64,000 bases of DNA from an uncultured Saprospiraceae bacterium (GTDB lineage Bacteria > Bacteroidota > Bacteroidia > Chitinophagales > Saprospiraceae): the NCBI GenBank assembly GCA_938016265.1, contig CALLWB010000076.1, positions 62,001 to 126,000 on the forward strand. Reading direction: 5' to 3'. Positions within the stretch are counted from its first letter, which is position 1, and each line of letters starts with the position of its first letter. Positions 18,242 through 27,092 of the stretch are shown here, piece by piece. Made by a program: the position numbers and the translations under genes. The notes under the pieces are model-generated. The model ran no database searches. It was not told the origin of the DNA and saw nothing but the letters and a program-made list of their open reading frames with translations.

Positions 18242-18932
18242 AATCATTAAAAGGAAATAATTATTATTAGTATTTGATTTTTACAGTATTAAAGATGGTG
18301 TTTTTATTTAAACTTGTGTTGGAGAACTAAACTGACAAATAGTTTGTTTTGATGTTTTAATGAATATAAATGAAGACCCTATGAAGTATAATATGGAAAA
18401 ATTGTTGACGGAAATTGCAGCTAACGAGCCTGTTAAATATTTATTCTTTTGGGGACATACACAAAAGGGAAACGATATTGATAAATCCTGTTTTAGCCAA
18501 TGGTTTCCTTCTGAATTTGACGAGGGAGGTATTCTGTATCAAAGTGCCGAACATTGGATGATGGCCAAAAAGGCGATATTGTTTAGTGATGAGGAAATGT
18601 TTGATAGCATAATAAAATGTGCTAGTCCTGCAGAAGCGAAAAAACTAGGCCGAAAAGTTAGAGGATTTGATCCTACTGTTTGGGATGCCCAAAAAATGGA
18701 GATTGTGGTGCAAGGCAACTACCTTAAGTTTTCACAAAATGAGGCGATGGGTGATTTTTTAAAAACAACGACAAAAAGGGTAATTGTTGAAGCAAGCCCC
18801 TATGATCGAATCTGGGGTATTGGAATGGCCCAGGATCATAAAAACGCGAATTACCCGGACAGATGGAACGGGAAGAATTTATTAGGTTTTGCGCTGATGG
18901 AAGTTCGGGATATGTTGCTGCAAATGGAATAG
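18242..18932 (+). CDS. NADAR family protein (YbiA/DUF1768-type N-glycosidase)
   Basis: The coding part is 18360-18932 (190 residues); the preceding 118 bases are its AT-rich upstream region. NADAR proteins such as E. coli YbiA hydrolyse N-glycosidic bonds of riboflavin-pathway intermediates, and relatives act on ADP-ribosylated molecules. The signature is clear: FFWGH, CFSQWFPS, YQSAEHWMMAKKA, PAEAKKLGRKVRGFD, W, GNYLKFSQN, IVEASPYDRIWGIG and a C-terminal NLLGFALMEVRD. In-frame ATGs at 18381 and 18393 also precede the domain, so the exact start is uncertain. The gene stands alone and converges with a tail-fibre-like gene across a strong hairpin. Metabolite repair is the default reading; a defence role as in some NADAR operons is not supported by the neighbours. 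Confidence 0.88.
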
Positions 18933-19024
18933 AGAGGGACTCGTCATTTCCTTGCAATTATTTTGGGTAAAGAGTACAGAAACTAAAGTTGGCCTCGACT
19001 TTTACCATTAACTAGTAACCAACT

Positions 19025-19067
19025 ATACGAAAGACTCGTTTTGCAATGCAAAACGAGTCTTTCGTAT
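19025..19067. terminator. Perfect 43-nt inverted repeat, bidirectional terminator
   Basis: The arms 19025-19045 and 19047-19067 are exact reverse complements (21 nt each, core CGAAAGACTCG) around a single central base. The repeat lies between the convergent NADAR gene (ends 18932) and the tail-fibre-like gene (ends 19083), as expected for a shared terminator, although no long T run follows. Confidence 0.75.
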
Positions 19068-19082
19068 TACTTGAAGCGTTTT

Positions 19083-21386
19083 TTATTGAATTAACTTCAG
19101 AGAAAAAACCATTCCACCACATTGATTGGAATAATCTGCATCTGAATAATTCTGTTGCAGTTCAACAACATCTCCAGCAGTCAAATCTAAATAACCTGAA
19201 ATTGAAGAATTGGTTCCCCAGCCCGTTGAACCTGGATAATGTGGAGACTGAGTCGACACTCCATTTACATTTATTCTCCAATAATTTAAATAAACACTTT
19301 CCCTCGGCGTCCCACCTCTTGTCGTACTGTTTGCCCATCCTGAGATAACATATTCGTACATTCCAGTCGTTGGTACAGTAATATTGTCCGTTGCCTCATT
19401 AACACTGCCTCCGCCAACTGCGGGGATCTTTATGGCGGAAGTGAAATCAACCTTATAAAATCCAAGGGTAGTCGTAATTGGTAAATTCCCAGCTCTTAAA
19501 ACACCAGTCCAAGATCCTACTGGCAACTGCCAACTTCCTTTCCCTGCAGCATCGGAGGTGAATACCTTGCCTACCCCTTCTGTTCCGTCCACTATTTTCA
19601 CTGTACCTTGTACTTCTAGTCTTTCTGATGGGACCTTTGTATTAATTCCTACATTTCCAGTAGGACCGTCCATGAATAGCGTTCCTGTTCTAGAAGTATT
19701 TGTATTTGAAGAATGTGTAGATATGTGTATGTTGTAATCATAGTAGGCTGTCATATTGAAGTTTTTCCCGGAAGAGCCATCTCCAATCCAAGAGTAGACT
19801 TCATCGTTAACATCGACGTATTCAATATAGTTTTGTAAAGCTGGCGAGGTATGTGGCGTTACATTGTTTTTCAACCTTTGAATATTGGCTGTACCTGCAA
19901 CTTCTAGTTTTGCATTTGGTGTCGTGGTTCCAATTCCGACATTGCCTGTCCCGCCCTTAATTATCATATTTCTATTATCTAACAAATTGCTTCCAAAAGT
20001 AATATCGTTTAAAATAGATCCAGCAGTAATGCCTAAATCTCCTCCTCCATATAGGATGGTCATATTTGGGGTGACATTTGGGTAGGTTACATTGGAATAG
20101 CCATCGTTAACATGCCCTAGATAGCCGTATTTATTGCCTGTAGCTTGTCCGACCAATAGTATTTCTGTAGCATTTGTTCCTGTATTGTCTGGATTCCATA
20201 TGGCAACACCAATCTGACCATCCTTATTTTCTTCGACCTGAAGCTTGTAGGTCGGAGAGGTTGTGCCGATACCAACATGCCCATTTTCTTGGATACGCAT
20301 TAACTCTGTATTCCCTACAGTTCCTTCAGCGTCCTTATTAAAACCAAAGAATTGAAAATCAGAGGTGTTTGTTGCGTCAATGTTAAACAACATACTTGTT
20401 CCGGCAGTCAACATCGCCGATTGTCTAAATAAAATATCCGCGGTTGTCCCAACATTGTTTGCCGAGGATAATTGGATTGCATTGTCTCCTATCACCAAAT
20501 CTCTGCTTGGCGTAGCAGTACCAATCCCTACATTTCCATGCGTATAAATATTATCATTTATATCATCCGATTGAATTGTTCCCCCTACTTCGTACCAGTC
20601 TTGGTCCTGTAAAGAAGTTAAGTCTACTGTAGTTGCATCGTTTGTTAACGAGAGCGTTGTTCCGGTGAGTGATAAATCTTGTATTTCGTTAGTTATTGAT
20701 CCATCTACTTCGGTTAGCGATAAAGGGGAGGCTGGCGTTCCATTTCCTGAAAGATTGCTTCCTGTTGTATTTACGACATCATTCCCCCAGTCATCTGCAT
20801 TACTTACCGCATTTTGTGCAACCCAACTGGTGCCATTCCATGTTAACAGTTGACCAGTTGTAGCTGTTGGAGGTAATTCTAATAATGGGGTTAAGTCTAC
20901 TGTTTGTGGAGTCCCGTTTTCTACACCTACGGTGAGCATATTTGTGGTAGGATCAAACGCTAAGCCTTGAATGTTTTGGTCGTCAGTACCAGAAGATTCT
21001 GTTACCCAGGAGTAATTTCCAGATCCATCTGTTGTTAATACCTGCCCTATTGTTCCTCCTGCAGGAAGTTCTATCTCATTATTAGGATCGGCATCTGCGT
21101 CTGTTTCCAATGCTTTCCAAGTCATGCCATCCCAATAATAATAGCCAGGAACGATATCGGCTATCGTTGCGGTATTAAAAACTAAAAGGGACACCACATT
21201 TCCGTTGGTTATAGTAGTAACATCAGTCGTACTAGTAAGTGCAACTCTAGGAATGAGTATTCCCTTATCAGAAGCAGAAACATCTAATATGCTAGATCCA
21301 TCTGGCACTGTTGTATTGATTCCAACTCCTTGTGCGTTTACTAGTAGCGTTAGTGCTACCATCAAAATAACTAATATACTTTTCAT
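19083..21386 (-). CDS. Tail-fibre-like surface protein with GNVGIGT repeats and C1q-like C-terminus
   Basis: 767 residues with a signal peptide (about 1-18, ending VNA). After the common Bacteroidota opening QGVGINTTVPDGSSILDVS there is a stretch with YYYWDGMTWKALE, then four spaced motifs of the form G(N/H)VGI(G/N)T-P-L (GNVGIGTATP, GHVGIGTTSP, GNVGIGTTTP, GNVGINTKVP). These are typical of trimeric fibre shafts. The last ~130 residues (VGSWTGVLRAGN to the end) have the rhythm of a C1q/TNF-like jelly roll: TTLGFYKVDF, TGMYEYVISGWA, LDLTAGDVVELQQ and a final FSLKLIQ strand. This replaces the S74 chaperone found in the other tail-fibre-like protein of the window. Adhesion or surface display is likely; the ligand is unknown. 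Confidence 0.75.
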   Translation of the reverse strand: MKSILVILMVALTLLVNAQGVGINTTVPDGSSILDVSASDKGILIPRVALTSTTDVTTITNGNVVSLLVFNTATIADIVPGYYYWDGMTWKALETDADADPNNEIELPAGGTIGQVLTTDGSGNYSWVTESSGTDDQNIQGLAFDPTTNMLTVGVENGTPQTVDLTPLLELPPTATTGQLLTWNGTSWVAQNAVSNADDWGNDVVNTTGSNLSGNGTPASPLSLTEVDGSITNEIQDLSLTGTTLSLTNDATTVDLTSLQDQDWYEVGGTIQSDDINDNIYTHGNVGIGTATPSRDLVIGDNAIQLSSANNVGTTADILFRQSAMLTAGTSMLFNIDATNTSDFQFFGFNKDAEGTVGNTELMRIQENGHVGIGTTSPTYKLQVEENKDGQIGVAIWNPDNTGTNATEILLVGQATGNKYGYLGHVNDGYSNVTYPNVTPNMTILYGGGDLGITAGSILNDITFGSNLLDNRNMIIKGGTGNVGIGTTTPNAKLEVAGTANIQRLKNNVTPHTSPALQNYIEYVDVNDEVYSWIGDGSSGKNFNMTAYYDYNIHISTHSSNTNTSRTGTLFMDGPTGNVGINTKVPSERLEVQGTVKIVDGTEGVGKVFTSDAAGKGSWQLPVGSWTGVLRAGNLPITTTLGFYKVDFTSAIKIPAVGGGSVNEATDNITVPTTGMYEYVISGWANSTTRGGTPRESVYLNYWRINVNGVSTQSPHYPGSTGWGTNSSISGYLDLTAGDVVELQQNYSDADYSNQCGGMVFSLKLIQ

Positions 21387-21818
21387 AATTTTTAATTTTA
21401 AACAAATATATAATATAGGACCAAAATAGATATAATACTTCTATTTGTGGGTGTATTCTTCACGATAAAAGAGAATCATTGCAATTGGAATAGAAAGTAC
21501 TCGATTGGCTGATTCAAAACGTATTGGGTTGGCCACTGGTAGTGGCTAAGGGTAGATTCAAATTGCCATATTCAAGGAGGAGACAGAAACAAATCAAGAA
21601 ACAAATTCATTTAAAAAACACGATTTGTTTAAACTCAATATAGTGACAAATGCTTGTCATTACACGCTTTATCGAGCAAAAAAGCGGGAACACGTAAATA
21701 ATTTGATAATTTTTTTGATTAAATATTTGCTAATTATAAACAAAACAATTACTTTTGCTTCTGTGTAAACAAAATACTGACAGTGCTCGCACACTATATT
21801 AATCTAAAAAATCGCAAA
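21387..21818. other. Divergent intergenic region upstream of recA
   Basis: 432 bases separate the divergent tail-fibre-like gene and recA. It holds the recA promoter (listed separately) and a small hairpin at 21529-21549 (TTGGCCACT and AGTGGCTAA, one G-T pair) of unknown role. I see no LexA-like operator palindrome and no supported small gene. Confidence 0.5.
21726..21757 (+). promoter_or_regulatory. recA promoter, Bacteroidota type
   Basis: TTTG at 21726-21729 and TACTTTTG at 21750-21757 are separated by 20 bases. This matches the Bacteroidota primary sigma consensus (TTTG around -33, TAnnTTTG around -7). Transcription would start near 21764, about 55 bases before the recA ATG. Confidence 0.75.
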
Positions 21819-22886
21819 ATGTCAAAAGAAAAAGAAGAAAAACTAAAAGCGCTTAAACTAACCGTCGACCGTCTAGAAAAAACTTACGGAAAAGGTTGCG
21901 TTATGAAATTAGGCGACAAACAAGTCGTCAATATTGATACAATTAGTACTGGCTCACTTAGTTTGGATATTGCTGTCGGAGTAAATGGTTTTCCAAGAGG
22001 CCGGGTGGTAGAAATCTACGGTCCTGAATCTTCAGGTAAAACAACCCTTGCTATCCACGCAATTGCAGAAGCACAAAAGAAAGGTGGCATCGCTGCCTTC
22101 GTTGATGCAGAACACGCTTTCGATCGCTTTTACGCTGAAAATCTCGGTGTTGATACTGAAAACCTACTTATTGCTCAACCAGATAATGGAGAACAGGCAC
22201 TTGAAATTACTGAAAACCTGATTCGTTCAGGCGCAATTGATATCATTGTGATCGACTCTGTTGCTGCCTTGGTTCCAAGAAGTGAAATAGAAGGTGAAAT
22301 GGGAGATTCGAAAATGGGCCTTCAAGCACGATTGATGTCGCAAGCACTTCGTAAGCTAACAGGTACTATCAGTAAAACAGGATGTTGCTGCATCTTTATC
22401 AACCAACTTAGAGAAAAAATTGGTGTAATGTTCGGCAATCCAGAAACAACTACTGGTGGTAATGCCCTTAAGTTTTACGCTTCTATGCGTTTGGATATCC
22501 GTCGTAGCGGCGCAGCCATAAAAGACAAAGAAGGCAACGTAACAGGAAACCACGTAAAAGTGAAAGTTGTCAAAAATAAATTAGCTCCTCCTTTCCGAAT
22601 TGCAGAGTTTGATATTACCTACGGACAGGGAATCTCTAAAACCGGAGAAATCATCGATTTGGCAGTAGAGCATGATATTATCCAAAAAAGTGGTGCTTGG
22701 TACGCTTACCAATCTACAAAAATTGCTCAAGGAAGAGAGTCCGCAAAAACATTCCTACTTGACAACCCTGAAGTCGCTAACGAAATAGAAGCTAAAGTAA
22801 AAGCAGTCTATTTGGAGACGGAAGAAGAAAAAATCGAAACGGCAGCGAAAAAGAACGGAGTAAAGAAAGAAACCGTAGACGCTTAG
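21819..22886 (+). CDS. recA: Recombinase RecA
   Basis: 355 residues, the normal RecA length. The ATG at 21819 ([12 protein letters not shown]) is preferred over an in-frame ATG at 21783 because homologues begin there. RecA forms ATP-dependent filaments on single-stranded DNA for homologous recombination and repair. The Walker A motif is GPESSGKTT (about 69-77). DAEHAFD, the Walker B region [31 protein letters not shown] and [10 protein letters not shown] are all present. The C-terminal tail is acidic then lysine-rich ([11 protein letters not shown]). It is monocistronic, with its own promoter and a hairpin terminator. No SOS box is visible upstream. Confidence 0.98.
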   Translation: MSKEKEEKLKALKLTVDRLEKTYGKGCVMKLGDKQVVNIDTISTGSLSLDIAVGVNGFPRGRVVEIYGPESSGKTTLAIHAIAEAQKKGGIAAFVDAEHAFDRFYAENLGVDTENLLIAQPDNGEQALEITENLIRSGAIDIIVIDSVAALVPRSEIEGEMGDSKMGLQARLMSQALRKLTGTISKTGCCCIFINQLREKIGVMFGNPETTTGGNALKFYASMRLDIRRSGAAIKDKEGNVTGNHVKVKVVKNKLAPPFRIAEFDITYGQGISKTGEIIDLAVEHDIIQKSGAWYAYQSTKIAQGRESAKTFLLDNPEVANEIEAKVKAVYLETEEEKIETAAKKNGVKKETVDA

Positions 22887-22934
22887 CCAAACAGGAGTAA
22901 AATATTTTGAATAAAAATTCCTTATTTATAAGTA

Positions 22935-22968
22935 GGGGCGGCTGGTAACAATTGGCTGCCCCTTTTTT
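22935..22968 (+). terminator. recA terminator
   Basis: A GC-rich stem (GGGGCGGCT with GGCTGCCCC, including G-T pairs) is followed directly by TTTTTT, about 50 bases after the recA stop codon. Confidence 0.85.
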
Positions 22969-23048
22969 ATCCGAATTCGTAGAATAAAAGGAAGAACAGG
23001 ATTGGTTTTTGGGCATAAATACATTCACCCTCATTCTAAAATTCGAAC

Positions 23049-23882
23049 CTATTTTTCGATGATGTCAACACCTAGTTTCTTAAGTTCTGCAAGCACCCAA
23101 GAGATCGCCGTTTCATTGGACACCTCTTCTCCAAATATTTCTTTGATATAGATGTCACCTTTATTCAGTGCTTCCGCAGGAGAGCCATAGCTGAACGCGA
23201 AATCAGACCAACCCAATTTCTCTGCCAAGGAGAAGACAATCCGTCTTAGCATTGCCGGGTGGCCTAGACAAAATGAAAGTTCTGACAAATCTAATGGTTG
23301 ATCTACTTTTTTGATGGTAATGTCTACTTCTAGCCATGCGCCATGGTTTCGGCGTTTGTTTCGACGTTTATTGCTTGTCACCCAATTGCAGATGACCTCT
23401 GTACGGTGGCCAGCATATTCTATTGCGTCTACCAATGCACAGACAATCGCGCCTCGTTGCATAATAGTGCTAGGCATGATGTGTTGTGAAAATGAAATAG
23501 AACTAACGATGGTGTATATTTTACCCGGATAATTTCTTTGATCATAGTCTCGGGCAATAAAATATTCTGGCTGGCTAGCGAGATAACTGCCAATATCTAC
23601 ATTGTACCCGGCGACATCAAACTTCTGTTGAGGGCGATATACTTTTTCCGTTACTCTCGGGATGATTTCTGCTCTGTATTTTTCAATTTCCTGTAAACCA
23701 TCTTTCCATCCAATAAGTGCCAGATCTTTGGCTTCTTCCCAAGAGGCACAGCCATACCAATCTGGTTTGGTTATTCTTCTGGAGTGTTTTTTTTGAGCGG
23801 CACTGTCCTGCATCGCAACTTTCCAGAACTCAGAAAGGTCTTCAAACTTTAATGCCTTTCTCGTAGAATCGTTCCAGATCAT
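23049..23882 (-). CDS. Uncharacterised partner protein of a CobS/MoxR-type AAA+ ATPase
   Basis: 277 residues without signal peptide or membrane segment. Visible traits are a tryptophan-rich N-terminal part (WYGCASWEEAKDLALIGW), a central segment (YPGKIYTIVSSISFSQHI, then IMQRGAIVCALVDAIEYAGHRTEV) and a later LSFCLGHPAMLRRI. The central alternation resembles the start of a VWA/Rossmann-type fold, but I see no complete MIDAS motif. It looks related to a family of unknown function found in phages and bacteria (possibly DUF7192); this is recollection, not a search. Its start lies inside the 3' end of the upstream AAA+ gene (41-base overlap in another frame), so the two are translationally coupled and probably form one complex, as AAA+ and VWA proteins of the MoxR/CobS-CobT type do. 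Confidence 0.8.
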   Translation of the reverse strand: MIWNDSTRKALKFEDLSEFWKVAMQDSAAQKKHSRRITKPDWYGCASWEEAKDLALIGWKDGLQEIEKYRAEIIPRVTEKVYRPQQKFDVAGYNVDIGSYLASQPEYFIARDYDQRNYPGKIYTIVSSISFSQHIMPSTIMQRGAIVCALVDAIEYAGHRTEVICNWVTSNKRRNKRRNHGAWLEVDITIKKVDQPLDLSELSFCLGHPAMLRRIVFSLAEKLGWSDFAFSYGSPAEALNKGDIYIKEIFGEEVSNETAISWVLAELKKLGVDIIEK

Positions 23883-24906
23883 AGTTTAAATTTAGTTTGA
23901 TTTTATCAATGGTGGATTTGTCGAGGCCTTTCCACAGTAAGGTTTTCACAACCACCCGTAGGCTCAAGTCAGCGGCCAATAGTTTTACGCCAAAAATAGA
24001 AGCACGAGGACTAACTACATGTCGGATTTTAAGTTCATCAACCACCCGACGTACTGCCTGTACAAAATCGACCCATTTGTCATTGCCTGCGAGCGCACGC
24101 TCCAGGTCTTCATCAAATTGCCAATCAAGAAATACAAAACGGTCTAATGAAGCAGCATCGAGTTGGTTTCTTCCAACATACTGTCTATCTGCTCCCTGTC
24201 CAAAGGTATTAGCGGCAGCTATGCAATAAAAGTCTTTGTGCCGGGTCACCCGCTTGTCCGGGAAGTCCATGTAGTCGTTTGCCAACGCTGCATTGAACGC
24301 GAGGACTGCTTGTGGATAACTGGCGTCTATTTCATCAAACAAAAACAATCCTCCATGCTCATAAGCTCTACGAAATTCAGTATTGACAATTTTTCCGTTG
24401 GCATCTATAAAACCAGTTAATTTGAACTCACTCGCTATCGCGCCAGTAAAGTAGAAATTAACACCCAATGCCTTAGCGACATATACAGCAGCGGTTGTTT
24501 TTCCAGACCCTGCGGGCCCAACCATGTATGCGTTCATCTGCGCAGAAACCACCCTCAGTAGCGTTTCAAACTGAAAATGCTGCAATCCAAGTTCGACAGG
24601 AGCTTTCTTGTTTATCGATACCTCAATTTTTTTGGATTGTTGCTCCTGGAGTGCCTTTATCTGTTTTTTGATAGTATTGAGCTCTTTTTCTAATTTTTCG
24701 TCTTTGAGCTTTCCTGAATTAGAGGATTCATCCGTACCGCTTTCAGTTGATGCGATTGGTGCAGCGATATTTTCAAGCAATACTTTATCTTCAATATCCA
24801 ATTCACAGGATTGGATGATTTGATAAATGATGTCCTGCAAAGGCCTGCTCATCAAGTTATTGGGGAGATCTGCTTTTTTGGGTTTTTTCAATTTCAGCTT
24901 CGTCAA
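23842..24906 (-). CDS. CobS/MoxR-type AAA+ ATPase
   Basis: 354 residues. The N-terminus (about 60-95) is a charged coiled coil rich in K, E and Q. The AAA+ core follows: Walker A GPAGSGKTTAA (about 130-140), Walker B LFLFDEIDAS (about 187-195), sensor 1 AANTFGQGADRQYVGR (about 231-246) and an arginine finger in AASLDRFVF (about 251-259). The GQGADRQYVGRNQLD stretch is characteristic of CobS-like and phage AAA_5 ATPases. Such proteins are chaperone-like motors that remodel a target, often with a partner encoded next door, which fits the overlapping downstream gene. No cobalamin-pathway gene is nearby, so cobaltochelatase function is unlikely. Confidence 0.88.
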   Translation of the reverse strand: MTKLKLKKPKKADLPNNLMSRPLQDIIYQIIQSCELDIEDKVLLENIAAPIASTESGTDESSNSGKLKDEKLEKELNTIKKQIKALQEQQSKKIEVSINKKAPVELGLQHFQFETLLRVVSAQMNAYMVGPAGSGKTTAAVYVAKALGVNFYFTGAIASEFKLTGFIDANGKIVNTEFRRAYEHGGLFLFDEIDASYPQAVLAFNAALANDYMDFPDKRVTRHKDFYCIAAANTFGQGADRQYVGRNQLDAASLDRFVFLDWQFDEDLERALAGNDKWVDFVQAVRRVVDELKIRHVVSPRASIFGVKLLAADLSLRVVVKTLLWKGLDKSTIDKIKLNLNYDLERFYEKGIKV

Positions 24907-25059
24907 AATATATTGTTTGATTAGGTAAACATTTTCAATATACGAAAATTGATTTTTGTAAGATTGTCTGTCTTCCTTGTTAGTATTAAAATAGCATTCA
25001 GGGTTTTGACGAACAAAACTCCAAATGGGTTCTGAAAACGGAATTTTATATTAGGAATC

Positions 25060-25623
25060 TTACTTTTTATTGGTAGAGTTTACGAGAGCGAATCGAAAAT
25101 GATCTTCCCAAACACCATTTATTTGTAAATAGTTTTTTGAAAATCCTTCTTTTTCAAAACCAAGTTTTTCTGCAACACGGATGGAAGCTTTGTTGCGAGG
25201 CATGATATTGGCCTCTATACGGTGCAGTGTTAATCGGTCAAAAGCAAAGCGAACGACATGCGCTATTGCTTCCGTAGCAATGCCTTTATTGATCATCTTT
25301 TCGTCGATCTTATACCCCAAAAAACACGATTGTAATGGGCCACGAATGATATTTGAAAGGCTTACTGACCCAAGGACATATTTACGTTCATGATCCTGCT
25401 GGCTAAAAATGTAAAATTTGTATTGCTGCCCTTTTTTCAAGGAGAGAACTTCGTTTTTTATTGCTTCTTGTTGATACGCTTGAGTGAAAAAATTGCTTGG
25501 ATAACTAGGGCTCCATGGCAAAAGAAAATCCTTATTTCTAATACAAAAATCCAATAACAAGTGCACATGACTCTCATCCAGCGGTTGAAGAATGAGACGA
25601 TTTGTTTGAAGCACGTTGTCCAT
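25060..25623 (-). CDS. GNAT family N-acetyltransferase (RimJ/RimL type)
   Basis: 187 residues, usual for the family. RimJ/RimL-type enzymes transfer acetyl groups from acetyl-CoA to N-terminal amines of ribosomal proteins, or in relatives to other amines. The opening TNRLILQPLDESHVHLL, the central LGSVSLSNI, the acetyl-CoA loop KGIATEAIAHVV (about 113-124) and the closing LHRIEANIMPRNKASIRVAEKLGFEKEG are diagnostic. It lies downstream of dnaN in the same direction but a terminator separates them, so it is probably transcribed independently. Substrate unknown. Confidence 0.88.
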   Translation of the reverse strand: MDNVLQTNRLILQPLDESHVHLLLDFCIRNKDFLLPWSPSYPSNFFTQAYQQEAIKNEVLSLKKGQQYKFYIFSQQDHERKYVLGSVSLSNIIRGPLQSCFLGYKIDEKMINKGIATEAIAHVVRFAFDRLTLHRIEANIMPRNKASIRVAEKLGFEKEGFSKNYLQINGVWEDHFRFALVNSTNKK

Positions 25624-25654
25624 AATTTAAAAAGTCCTTTAGGTTTGAGGCCAA

Positions 25655-25691
25655 AATAAAAAGGTTATAGCCTTAACAGACCATAACCTTT
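25655..25691 (-). terminator. dnaN terminator
   Basis: Read on the minus strand, AAAGGTTAT and ATAACCTTT form a 9-bp stem (arms 25683-25691 and 25660-25668) followed by TTTATTTTGG, just downstream of the dnaN stop codon. Confidence 0.8.
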
Positions 25692-25715
25692 ATTTCTTAT
25701 CCTTCGAGTAGACGC

Positions 25716-26831
25716 TTAGTTACTTAGCATCACTGGCATGATGAGCATAAGAATGTCTACTTCTTCGTTGTCATCTGCTGGTATTATAATTCCGGCTCGA
25801 GTAGGAGTTGACAATTCTAATTTTACTTCATCGGTATCCAAAACAGTTAGCATTTCTACTAAAAATTTTGCGTTGAAGCCAATATTCAAAGAATCTCCAT
25901 CATAAGCACAGGTCAATTGCTCTGTTGCTTCATTGGAGAAATCTAAATCTTGTGCAGAAACGGTTAGGCTTCCTGGGTTTATATTTAAGATGACTTGATT
26001 GGTCGTCTTATTGGCATAAATGGCAATCCGTTTTAAAGAGCTCTGAAAGTCAGACCGTGTAACAGAAACCACATTGGGATTGTCTGTTGGGATTACTGCA
26101 TTGTAGTCCGGGTATCTGGCGTCAATCAATCGACAAACCAAATTGACTCCTCCAAAGTTGAAAAAGGCATTTGCTTTGTTGAACGACAATTTTATATCAT
26201 CTCCTGAAGGCAAAACACCTTTCAATAATTGAAGTGCTTTTTTAGGAACGATAAATTGCGTGGAGACTTCGCTATTTGCTTTTTTGTAGACATATTTCAC
26301 CAATTTATGCGCGTCAGTTGCAACAAACGTCAATTTGTTGAAATCTACCTGGAAAAACACTCCTGTCATAGCAGGGCGCAATTCATCACTACTAGTAGCA
26401 AACAAGGTATTAACAATTGCATTTGATAAAACAGAAGTCGGAATATTCACAAAATCCACCGAATCCGGCTGAGGAATCTTTGGAAAATCAGCACCGTTCT
26501 CTCCCGCAAGCTTATACTTACCGTAAGCAGATGTAATTTCGATGGCAAATGTTTCGTCGTCTACAGTAATAGTAATTGGTTGGTCAGGAAGCGCTTTTAA
26601 TGTTTCCAACAGAATTTTACCAGGGATGGCTACTGTGCCATTGCTGTCTGCCTGGATTTCCAAGCCTGTAGTAATCGATGTCTCTAAATCAGTTGCAGCA
26701 ATGGTTAAATTATTCCCATCTATGGTAAATAAAAAATCCTCCAAAATTGGTAAAACGGGATTCGAACCGATGGCGCCTGCCACTACCTGTAACTGTTTCA
26801 ATAAATCGGATGAGGATGTACTGAATTTCAT
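25716..26831 (-). CDS. dnaN: DNA polymerase III subunit beta (sliding clamp)
   Basis: 371 residues, full length. The clamp encircles DNA and tethers the replicative polymerase. The start MKFSTSSSDLLKQLQVVAGAIGSNPVLPILEDFLF is typical of Bacteroidota DnaN, followed by IAATDLETSI, VAIPGKILLETLKALPDQ, TGVFFQVD, FVATDAHKLV and the C-terminal region ending LMLIMPVML. The three clamp repeats are intact. It is not next to dnaA here, which is common in this phylum. It is apparently monocistronic, with a terminator before the acetyltransferase gene. Confidence 0.97.
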   Translation of the reverse strand: MKFSTSSSDLLKQLQVVAGAIGSNPVLPILEDFLFTIDGNNLTIAATDLETSITTGLEIQADSNGTVAIPGKILLETLKALPDQPITITVDDETFAIEITSAYGKYKLAGENGADFPKIPQPDSVDFVNIPTSVLSNAIVNTLFATSSDELRPAMTGVFFQVDFNKLTFVATDAHKLVKYVYKKANSEVSTQFIVPKKALQLLKGVLPSGDDIKLSFNKANAFFNFGGVNLVCRLIDARYPDYNAVIPTDNPNVVSVTRSDFQSSLKRIAIYANKTTNQVILNINPGSLTVSAQDLDFSNEATEQLTCAYDGDSLNIGFNAKFLVEMLTVLDTDEVKLELSTPTRAGIIIPADDNEEVDILMLIMPVMLSN

Positions 26832-27092
26832 ATAAAACTATATTTAACTATGTTTTCTTTTGGAAATGAACAAGCAAAACAAAAAAATAAGGAGTTGGAC
26901 ATTCTGCTAAATACTGGCTATTTCATTCTCCATTTCGATAAAGAGCCAAAAATACAAGTTCTTATCAACTTTTTTACAATAAAACATTAACAAAATCACG
27001 ATAATAGATAAGAAGTCAGTTATAGAGACGTTTTAGCGAACCCAATAATGTATAAATTAAGTCGAAATGTTGAATTATTCAATCAACACCAT

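Noticed and set aside
21529-21549. A LexA-type operator upstream of recA.
   Set aside because: The hairpin TTGGCCACT-AGTGGCTAA is some 200 bases upstream of the promoter, and Bacteroidota commonly lack LexA; there is no matching element near the -7 or -33.
23842-24906. Cobaltochelatase subunit CobS.
   Set aside because: The ATPase motifs fit, but there is no CobN or cobalamin gene nearby and the partner lacks the CobT layout.
26745-26785. A tRNA-like 3' half: the minus strand contains GGTTCGAATCC with a flanking stem-like stretch, the signature of a T arm.
   Set aside because: It lies within dnaN and encodes the conserved residues GAIGSNPVL; there is no acceptor stem, D arm or anticodon arm around it.
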